Positions 1 to 4,936 of a DNA stretch of 8,751 bases are shown here, one piece after another (positions within the stretch are counted from its first letter, which is position 1; each line of letters starts with the position of its first letter). The notes under the pieces were generated by a model, which worked only from the letters and a program-made list of their open reading frames with translations, did not search any database and was not told the DNA's origin. The position numbers and the translations under genes were made by a program. Origin of the DNA: Nonomuraea sp. (GTDB taxonomy: Bacteria; Actinomycetota; Actinomycetes; Streptosporangiales; Streptosporangiaceae); assembly GCA_013362835.1 (NCBI GenBank), contig JABFVJ010000046.1:1-8751 (forward strand), in the 5' to 3' direction.

Positions 1-68
1 GGCCTCGTCCACGCTCAGAGGAAGCACGGCTCAACCGTCCCATAACAGACGGGCGCCCGCCAACAGGG
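1..68. other. Left-edge segment with no confident gene
   Basis: This is the region downstream of the DUF4429 gene. In the rightward frame beginning at base 1 there is an open stretch of 14 codons ending in TAA at 43-45. It could be the tail of a gene converging on the DUF4429 gene, but it is too short to recognise. A GC palindrome, CGGGCGCCCG, lies at 50-59. It has no room for a loop and no T-run after it in either direction, so I do not call it a terminator. Confidence 0.3.
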
Positions 69-914
69 TCACAGGCGGCGGATCATGGCCTGTTTGGCGG
101 CGCTGAACTCCTCGTCGGTCAGCACCCCGGAGCGGTGCAGCTCGCCCAGCTCGGCGAGGCGGCGCAGCACGGCGTCGTGCGCGTCGCCGTCGCCGTCGGG
201 AACGGACGGCGACGGCTCCTCGCGCGGCAGCCGGGCCAGCACGGCGGCGGCGACCAGCGCCGTCGCGCCGCCGAAGCGCTGGATGCCCCAGGAGACGCAG
301 TGCGGGTCCTTCTGCGGGTGGCCGCCGGCCCCCTCGCCCTTGGTACGGAAGCGCAGCGTGCCGTAACCGAGCCCCGACTGCGGCTTCCACTCCACGCCCA
401 CCAGCTCCGACAGCGGCAACTCCTGCGCCCCCGCCCGCTCCTTCTCCGAGGAGGCGAACCCGGTCCACTCCAGCCGCACCCGCTCGCCGTCGAAGATCGC
501 CGTGCCGTCGCCGGCCGTGGCGGACACGGGGATGGCCGGGCCGGGCAGGAGGTGGTGGTCGCAGGGGCCGCCCGGGATCTGGTTGATCTCCAGGCTGTCG
601 CGGACCTCGTCGGCGAAGTACTGAGCCGCGCCGGCGCGGTCCTTGGCCACGGCCAGCCCGTACGGATCGGCGGGCGCCGACAGCGCCCCGGCGACGACGT
701 CGGACAGCGGGTCGGCCCCGTAGCGCAGGCGCAGGCGCAGCCGGCCGCCCTTGCGGCCCGGCTCGAAGCCGCAGCTCGCGACGGCCTCCACCGGCACCGC
801 GACCTCGCCGAGGACCTTGCGGAGCTCGTGCACGCTCTTGTCACCGCTGGGGACGATCCGCAGCATCTCCCCGTTGAACGTCCACGAGCCATCGGGAACG
901 GCGATCTCGGTCAT
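69..914 (-). CDS. DUF4429 protein with C-terminal SHOCT domain
   Basis: A 281-residue protein of unknown biochemical function, probably cytoplasmic, with no signal peptide or membrane segment. It has two DUF4429-type units. The first spans about residues 6-110 and contains WTFNGE, the conserved GEVAVPVEAVA stretch and FEPGRKGGRLRLRLR. The second spans about 134-226, beginning DGTAIFDGERVRLEW. An acidic linker rich in D, P and S (about 229-247) leads to a SHOCT domain (about 248-281, LAELGELHRSGVLTDEEFSAAK), a short oligomerisation-type module often found at protein C-termini. Length and order match the common actinobacterial DUF4429 family. The ATG at 914 is chosen because the DUF4429 homology starts immediately after it. 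There is no convincing Shine-Dalgarno, and a TANNNT box sits six bases before the start, suggesting a leaderless message. The gene diverges from the HD-domain gene. Family assignment is confident; function is unknown. Confidence 0.9.
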   Translation of the reverse strand: MTEIAVPDGSWTFNGEMLRIVPSGDKSVHELRKVLGEVAVPVEAVASCGFEPGRKGGRLRLRLRYGADPLSDVVAGALSAPADPYGLAVAKDRAGAAQYFADEVRDSLEINQIPGGPCDHHLLPGPAIPVSATAGDGTAIFDGERVRLEWTGFASSEKERAGAQELPLSELVGVEWKPQSGLGYGTLRFRTKGEGAGGHPQKDPHCVSWGIQRFGGATALVAAAVLARLPREEPSPSVPDGDGDAHDAVLRRLAELGELHRSGVLTDEEFSAAKQAMIRRL

Positions 915-941
915 ATTCTCAGCCTAGGACGTCGAGAGGAG
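914..941 (+). promoter_or_regulatory. Candidate -10 box and ribosome binding site of the HD-domain gene
   Basis: TATTCT at 914-919 is a TANNNT-type -10 box on the plus strand; I find no good -35 partner. GAGAGGAG at 934-941 is a strong ribosome binding site, four bases before the ATG at 946, and fixes the start. The -10 box overlaps the first base of the divergent DUF4429 start codon and lies beside that gene's own -10, so the two promoters would compete. Confidence 0.4.
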
Positions 942-950
942 CCCGATGAA
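915..950 (-). promoter_or_regulatory. Candidate leaderless promoter of the DUF4429 gene
   Basis: Read on the minus strand, TAGGCT (926-921) matches the actinobacterial TANNNT -10 consensus and is followed by six bases and then the ATG at 914, the spacing expected for a leaderless transcript. A weak -35-like TTCATC lies at 950-945, 18 bases further upstream and inside the first codons of the HD gene. No purine-rich ribosome binding site precedes the ATG. This is inferred from spacing only. Confidence 0.45.
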
Positions 951-1530
951 GATCTTCACGAGCTGGCTGTCGTGGGGCCAGGCCGCCGGACCCCTGGCCG
1001 AGGCGCTCCCGTCGCAGACCGTCGAGACGTTGCGCGAGGCGGTGCGCTTCGCGCGCGGGCAGCACGGCGTGCAGCAGCGTCCCACCGGGCGGCCGTACGC
1101 GGAGCATCTGCTGGAGGCGCTGGAGGTCGCCGTGGTCGGCGCGCGGGTACGCGACCGCGACGTGCTGACGGCGATCGTGCTGCACGACGTGCTGGAGGAC
1201 ACGGCGTGCACCGAGGCGGAGCTCGCGCGGCGCTTCGGCGCGGACGTGACCGGGCTCGTACGGTGGGTGACCAGGCCGGCCGGCGGCAGGAAGGCCGACC
1301 ACCTGGCCGCGCTGGCCAAGGCCCCGACGCAGGCCGTGCTCGTGAAGCTGGCCGACCGGGTGAGCAACGTGCAGCAGCTCCAGCGCATGCCGTGGCGGTT
1401 CCAGAAGCGCTACTTCCTGGAGACCGTCGCGTACATCATGCCGCTGGCCGCGCCGCATCCCTGGTTCGCCGAGTGGTACGAGGAGTGGCGGCGGCCGTGG
1501 GAGCGGCGCGTGGCCCGCTACCCCGGCTAG
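946..1530 (+). CDS. HD-domain phosphohydrolase, small alarmone hydrolase-like
   Basis: A 194-residue single-domain protein. The residues expected of the RelA/SpoT-type metal-dependent hydrolase fold are visible in order: H54 (in RPTGRPYAEHLLEAL), the H80-D81 pair with the ED pair E84-D85 (LHDVLEDT), a following RRFGADVTGLV segment, and D137 in KLADRVSNV. In SpoT and MESH1 these residues bind Mn2+ and support removal of the 3'-pyrophosphate of (p)ppGpp. The size, about 180-200 residues without synthetase, TGS or ACT domains, matches small alarmone hydrolases. One departure is H54-Leu where family members usually have His-Pro. The C-terminus is unusually rich in Trp and Arg (about 172-191). The protein has no signal peptide. 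Hydrolysis of (p)ppGpp or of another nucleotide such as NADPH is plausible by family, but substrate cannot be read from sequence. The gene is convergent with, and overlaps the stop codon of, the GntR gene. Confidence 0.8.
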   Translation: MKIFTSWLSWGQAAGPLAEALPSQTVETLREAVRFARGQHGVQQRPTGRPYAEHLLEALEVAVVGARVRDRDVLTAIVLHDVLEDTACTEAELARRFGADVTGLVRWVTRPAGGRKADHLAALAKAPTQAVLVKLADRVSNVQQLQRMPWRFQKRYFLETVAYIMPLAAPHPWFAEWYEEWRRPWERRVARYPG

Positions 1531-1546
1531 CCGCGCAGGCGGGCCA
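1511..1546. terminator. Symmetric hairpin at the convergent stop codons, candidate bidirectional terminator
   Basis: Two inverted repeats share one centre. The outer arms are TGGCCCGC (1511-1518) and GCGGGCCA (1539-1546), a perfect 8-bp match. The inner palindrome is CGGCTAGCCG (1524-1533). The centre of both is between 1528 and 1529, inside the CTAG that supplies TAG stops to both genes. RNA read from either strand folds the same way. There is no T-tract, as is common for actinobacterial terminators, so function is inferred from structure and position. Confidence 0.5.
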
Positions 1547-2237
1547 GGCGGTTGCGTACGCCGTCGAAGTGGGCGTACACGGCCGAGACCGCGGCCTCCC
1601 TGTCGCCGGCGAGCACGGCGGCGTAGATGTCGCGGTGCCGCCGCGCCACGTCGCCCGGCGGCTCGTCGGGGGCGCCGAGGTGGTCGCGCAGCTGGTGGTA
1701 GACGTCCCAGAACGCGCCGAGCAGCTGGCTGACCAGCGGGTTGCCGAGAGGGCGGTAGAGCAGGTCGTGGAAGAGGCGGTCGGTCTCGGGGGAGACCTCG
1801 CCGACCTCGGACTCGCGGTCCATCCGGGACATGACGTCGGCCACGGGGGTCAGGTCGGCGTCGTGGCCGAGATCGATGAGGCGGCGTACGAGGCCGCTCT
1901 CCAGGATCTCGCGGATCTCGATGAGGTGGGCCAGGTGGTTCTTGCCGTTCTGCAGGGTGATGCGGCTGTGGAAGGCGAGCTCGTCCACCAGCCCTGACAG
2001 GGACATCCGGCCCACGAACATGCCGAAGCCGTGGCGGATGTCGACGATGCCGACGGCCTGCAGCGCCTTCAGAGCCTCCCTGACGGAGTTGCGGCTGACC
2101 TGCAGCTCCTCCATGAGTTCCGACTCGGTGGGCAGGGGGTCGCCCGCGACCAGCCCGCGTCTGACGATGAGGTCCTTGACGCCCTCTTGGGCCTCGACGG
2201 CCCGGCTGGGCCGTGCCGGACGCGGGACAGCGGTCAT
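1527..2237 (-). CDS. GntR-family transcriptional regulator, FadR/FCD subfamily
   Basis: A 236-residue DNA-binding repressor or activator. The N-terminal winged helix (about residues 12-78) carries the GntR signature LPTESELMEELQVSRNSVREAL followed by the wing, IVDIRHGFGMFV. The C-terminal FCD domain (about 100-230) holds the typical metal/ligand site: D153 and H157 (ETDRLFHDLL), H201 and H223, the last two 22 residues apart as in characterised FCD proteins. FCD regulators usually sense carboxylic acids such as sugar acids, lactate or sialic acid. I place the start at the ATG at 2237, because AAAGGAA (2249-2243) is a ribosome binding site with five-base spacing. An upstream in-frame ATG at 2264 would add nine residues before the domain but has a poorer site. 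The gene lies divergent to the ABC/lyase operon, its probable target, and its stop codon overlaps that of the HD gene. Confidence 0.9.
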   Translation of the reverse strand: MTAVPRPARPSRAVEAQEGVKDLIVRRGLVAGDPLPTESELMEELQVSRNSVREALKALQAVGIVDIRHGFGMFVGRMSLSGLVDELAFHSRITLQNGKNHLAHLIEIREILESGLVRRLIDLGHDADLTPVADVMSRMDRESEVGEVSPETDRLFHDLLYRPLGNPLVSQLLGAFWDVYHQLRDHLGAPDEPPGDVARRHRDIYAAVLAGDREAAVSAVYAHFDGVRNRLARLRG

Positions 2238-2260
2238 GAAGGTTCCTTTCGTCGTAGGTA

Positions 2261-2289
2261 ACATTCCGGAAATCCTCTGTTGACCTCAA
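2261..2289 (-). promoter_or_regulatory. Candidate promoter of the GntR regulator gene
   Basis: On the minus strand, TTGAGG at 2289-2284 is a good -35 match, and 17 bases on lies GAATGT (2266-2261), a weak -10. Transcription would start near 2254, a few bases before the AAAGGAA site at 2249-2243. This fits translation from 2237 and would exclude the upstream ATG at 2264. The -35 overlaps that of the rightward operon promoter. Confidence 0.3.
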
Positions 2290-2309
2290 GACGCTCTGGC
2301 GTTTAGCGT
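2280..2309 (+). promoter_or_regulatory. Candidate promoter of the ABC transporter-lyase operon
   Basis: TTGACC (2280-2285) and TAGCGT (2304-2309) are separated by 18 bases and match sigma-70/HrdB-type -35 and TANNNT -10 boxes. Transcription would begin near 2316, leaving a leader of about 60 bases that contains the 2327-2345 palindrome and the ribosome binding site. A 6-bp inverted repeat, GACGCT (2290-2295) with AGCGTC (2305-2310), lies across the spacer and -10 and could be a secondary protein site. Confidence 0.5.
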
Positions 2310-2326
2310 CCACGTTACGCACAAGA

Positions 2327-2345
2327 TAGGACATGGGATGTCCTA
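2327..2345. promoter_or_regulatory. Palindromic operator, probable site for the divergent GntR regulator
   Basis: A perfect inverted repeat with 8-bp arms, TAGGACAT (2327-2334) and ATGTCCTA (2338-2345), around a GGG spacer. It is the strongest symmetry in the divergent intergenic region, has the size and odd-length centre typical of dimeric GntR operators, and lies between the predicted transcription start and the ribosome binding site of the operon, a roadblock-type repressor position. It does not show the classic FadR core GT-N3-AC. Binding by the adjacent regulator is inferred. Confidence 0.65.
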
Positions 2346-2364
2346 CGTTCTACCTGTTCCCCCC

Positions 2365-2378
2365 AGGAGGCATCCGTG
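2365..2378 (+). promoter_or_regulatory. Strong ribosome binding site with GTG start
   Basis: AGGAGG at 2365-2370 is a full-strength Shine-Dalgarno, five bases before GTG at 2376. It decides the start of the binding-protein gene: the signal peptide with its twin-arginine motif follows directly. Confidence 0.85.
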
Positions 2379-3980
2379 AGCTCTGAGTTCAGCCGCCGTG
2401 ACTTCCTGCGCTACAGCGGGGCCACGGGTGCGGCGGCGTTCGTCGCGGCCACCCTCTCCGCCTGTTCCGGAGGCCCGGCCTCGACCGGCTCGGTCGGCGC
2501 CGGATCGAACAAAGACCTGATCACCGCCGTCATCGGCTACGGCAACGACCAGAGCTGGGACCCGACGCAGACGGCGTCGGCCTTCGCCATGGCCGGGATC
2601 AGCCACATCTACGAGGGGCTGCTCGACACCGACCCGATCACCCGTGAGCCGTACCCGGCCCTCGCCACCGCGCTGCCCGCCGACCTCAACGCCACCACCT
2701 GGACGTTCCAGCTCAGGGAGGGCGCCAAGTGGCACGACGGTCAGCCCGTCACCGCCGACGACGTGGTCTTCACGTTCGAGCGCATCCTGGGCCCCGACAA
2801 CGTGCTGACCGGCAACTTCTTCAAGTCCTGGCTGCAGGAGGTGAAGAAGGTCGACGACCGGAGCGTGGAGCTGGTCTTCAAGTTCCCCTTCGCCGACGCG
2901 GCGCCCCGGCTGACCATCGCCAAGATCATGCCGAAGCACGTGTTCAGCCAGGCGGGCGCGTGGGACAAGGCCAAGAGCGGCATGACGGTCGGCTCGGGGC
3001 CGTACAAGCAGACGGCGCACAACCCCAAGTCCAACACGTCCTTCGAGGCGTTCGACGGCTACAACGGGCCGCGCCCGGCCACGGTCAAGAAGATGAACTG
3101 GCTGACCATCGTCGACGCCTCCGCCCGCGTGGCCAAGATCTCCGGCGGCTCGGCCGAGGCGCAGATCGCCGACAACATCCCGTACGCCAACGTGGACCAG
3201 CTCAAGCAGCAGGGCCTCACGGTCGAGGGCGGCAAGGGCATGAACCACATGTTCCTGATGTTCAACACCGCCGCCAAACCCTTCGACGACGTACGGGTCC
3301 GCCAGGCCCTGCACTACGCGATCGACAAGCAGAAGATGATCGACGTGGCGCTCAAGGGCCACGGCACCGCCTCCAGCTCCTTCCTCAACGAGGGACACCC
3401 CGACCACCAGCGTGCCTCGGTCGTCTACGACTACGACCCCGACAAGGCCAAGGCGCTGCTCAAGGAGGCCGGCGTCACGAACCTGACGGTCAACCTGATG
3501 GCCGTCAACGTGAGCTGGATCGTCGACTGCCTGCCCACCATCGCCTCCTCCTGGGAGGCCATCGGGATCAAGACCACGCTGGAGCCGCAGGACACGGCCG
3601 CGCTGTTCACCAAGATGGACCAGTTCCAGGACTACCAGGTGGTCGCGGCGGCCTCGAACCCCAACCAGTTCGGCATGGACGCCGACCTGATCCTGCACTA
3701 CAACTACGTGCCCGGCGGCCTGTGGATGAAGTACAGCCACTGGGACGGCAGCAAGGACGCCGACAAGCTGTTCGCCATGATGGACGCGGCCGGCAAGGAG
3801 ACGGACAAGGCCAAGAAGAGCGACCAGATCCACAAATATCTGGATCTGGTCGCCGAGCAGGCCGTGCTCTACCCCGTCGTGCACAACGAGCTGATGACCG
3901 CCTGGGACCCGAAGAAGATCTCCGGCATCCGCGCCCAGCCGTACCCCGGCATCAACCTGCTGCAGGCCAAGAGGACATGA
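2376..3980 (+). CDS. ABC transporter substrate-binding lipoprotein, SBP family 5 (peptide/opine type)
   Basis: A 534-residue extracytoplasmic binding protein that captures the substrate and delivers it to the permeases encoded next. The N-terminus has a Tat-type signal, SRRDFLR at residues 6-12, a hydrophobic stretch, and a lipobox LSAC with C30 as the lipidated cysteine, so the mature protein is a Tat-exported lipoprotein. SBP_bac_5 features follow: WTFQLREGAKWHDGQPVTAD (109-128) with VVFTFERI after it, GSGPYKQ (206-212), and KPFDDVRVRQALHYAIDKQK (301-320). Length is normal for DppA/OppA relatives. The family also carries oligosaccharides, nickel complexes, opines and sialic acid, so peptide specificity should not be assumed. 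Translation begins at GTG with a strong ribosome binding site, and the stop overlaps the next start as ATGA. A 13-bp-arm hairpin lies inside the gene at 3820-3853. Confidence 0.92.
   Translation: MSSEFSRRDFLRYSGATGAAAFVAATLSACSGGPASTGSVGAGSNKDLITAVIGYGNDQSWDPTQTASAFAMAGISHIYEGLLDTDPITREPYPALATALPADLNATTWTFQLREGAKWHDGQPVTADDVVFTFERILGPDNVLTGNFFKSWLQEVKKVDDRSVELVFKFPFADAAPRLTIAKIMPKHVFSQAGAWDKAKSGMTVGSGPYKQTAHNPKSNTSFEAFDGYNGPRPATVKKMNWLTIVDASARVAKISGGSAEAQIADNIPYANVDQLKQQGLTVEGGKGMNHMFLMFNTAAKPFDDVRVRQALHYAIDKQKMIDVALKGHGTASSSFLNEGHPDHQRASVVYDYDPDKAKALLKEAGVTNLTVNLMAVNVSWIVDCLPTIASSWEAIGIKTTLEPQDTAALFTKMDQFQDYQVVAAASNPNQFGMDADLILHYNYVPGGLWMKYSHWDGSKDADKLFAMMDAAGKETDKAKKSDQIHKYLDLVAEQAVLYPVVHNELMTAWDPKKISGIRAQPYPGINLLQAKRT
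3820..3853 (+). repeat. Perfect 13-bp inverted repeat (stem-loop) inside the binding-protein gene
   Basis: GCGACCAGATCCA (3820-3832) is exactly complementary to TGGATCTGGTCGC (3841-3853), with an AT-rich 8-base loop, CAAATATC. It encodes residues 482-493, about 125 bases before the stop codon. The gene mostly uses AAG, TAC and GAC, but here uses AAA, TAT and GAT; GAT for D490 is required for the stem to be perfect. No T-run follows. It could set message stability or partial termination between the binding protein and the permeases. Confidence 0.6.
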
Positions 3981-4936
3981 CGCTCGTACTCAGGATGCTG
4001 CTGCGGCGGCTCCTCATCCTGATCCCGCTGGTCCTCGGCGTGGTCGCGTTCGTGTTCATCGTGATGCGCTTCTCGGGCAGCAAGCCCGAGTACGCCTACT
4101 TCCAGGGCGCGAACCCCACGCCGGAGCAGATCCACCAGTTCCAGGTGGAGAACGGCCTGCTGGACCCGCTGCCGCTGCGGTACGTGCGCTTCGTCGCCGA
4201 CCTCGTCCAGGGCGACATGGGCACCAGCGTGCTCACCAAGAAGCCCGTCATCGAGTCGGTGACGACCGCGCTGCCGCTCACGCTCCAGCTCACCTTCCTC
4301 GGCCTGGCCGTCGCGGTCGTGCTCTCGGTGGTGTTCGGCGTGACGGCGGCGTTGTTCCGCGACCGCTGGCCCGACCAGGCGATCCGGGTCGTGTCGCTGA
4401 TCGGGGTGGCGGCTCCGGCGTTCTGGCTGGCGCTGCTGATGATCCAGTGGCTGGCGGTCGGCCAGGGTCTGTTCCCGACCGGCGGCTACATCAACCCGGC
4501 CGACTCCGTCACCGGCTGGCTGCAGTCGATGACGCTGCCCGCGCTGTCGTTGTCGCTGCCGATCGCCGCCCAGCTCACCCGCATCATCCGTACGTCGATG
4601 GTCGAGGAGCTGGACCGCGACTACGTGCGCACCGCGATCGGCAGCGGCCTGCCGATGATCGTCGTCGTCGGCCGCAACGTGCTGCGCAACGCGCTGATCA
4701 ACCCGCTGACCGTGCTCGGCCTGCGCATCGGCTACCTCATCGGCGGCACCGTCGTCATCGAGACGATCTACGGCCTGCCGGGCATGGGCCAGCTCATGAT
4801 CAACGCGGTGCGCGACGGCGACCCGGCGGTCGTGCAGGGCGTCGTGCTCACGATCGCGATCGGCTTCATGGTGGTCAACCTCGTCGTCGACATCCTCTAC
4901 CTGCTGGTCAACCCCCGTCTGAGGAGCGCGGCCTGA
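3977..4936 (+). CDS. ABC transporter permease, DppB/OppB type
   Basis: A 319-residue integral membrane protein forming one half of the translocation channel. It begins with a basic segment (LLRR) and a first membrane helix at about 11-31, then a large external loop with the DppB-family NPTPEQI and FVADLVQGDMGTSV stretches (about 46-85), as usual in this subfamily. Further hydrophobic segments lie near 96-127, 135-160, 185-203, 245-265 and 286-312, giving about six helices. The EAA-type coupling loop is DYVRTAIGSGLPMIVVVGRN (215-234) followed by VLRNALINPLTVLG, which docks on the ATPase. The start overlaps the preceding stop (ATGA) with only a short GAGG at 3971-3974, so translation is probably coupled. 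The stop shares one base with the next start (TGATG). Length is normal. Confidence 0.92.
   Translation: MTLVLRMLLRRLLILIPLVLGVVAFVFIVMRFSGSKPEYAYFQGANPTPEQIHQFQVENGLLDPLPLRYVRFVADLVQGDMGTSVLTKKPVIESVTTALPLTLQLTFLGLAVAVVLSVVFGVTAALFRDRWPDQAIRVVSLIGVAAPAFWLALLMIQWLAVGQGLFPTGGYINPADSVTGWLQSMTLPALSLSLPIAAQLTRIIRTSMVEELDRDYVRTAIGSGLPMIVVVGRNVLRNALINPLTVLGLRIGYLIGGTVVIETIYGLPGMGQLMINAVRDGDPAVVQGVVLTIAIGFMVVNLVVDILYLLVNPRLRSAA

Noticed and set aside
50..59. CGGGCGCCCG palindrome after the DUF4429 stop as a terminator
   Set aside because: There is no space for a loop without losing most of the stem, and no T-run follows on the minus strand.
925..932. TAGGACGT, a 7 of 8 match to the operator half-site, near the HD gene start
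   Set aside because: There is no matching second arm at the required spacing. A single near half-site is expected by chance.
135..1997. A long rightward open frame spanning the DUF4429, HD and regulator genes
   Set aside because: It crosses three well-supported genes on both strands and its product is a compositionally biased Arg/Ala/Gly-rich sequence with no recognisable motif.
2235..2264. Upstream ATG at 2264 as the start of the GntR regulator
   Set aside because: It would add nine non-conserved residues, has a poorly spaced ribosome binding site, and would lie upstream of the tentative transcription start. The ATG at 2237 has AAAGGAA at five bases. It is not fully excluded.
4447..4935. 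An in-frame upstream extension of the fused permease-ATPase gene
   Set aside because: It lies wholly inside the DppB-type permease gene in another frame, and its translation is Arg/Pro/His-rich. Homology to DppC starts at the ATG at 4936.
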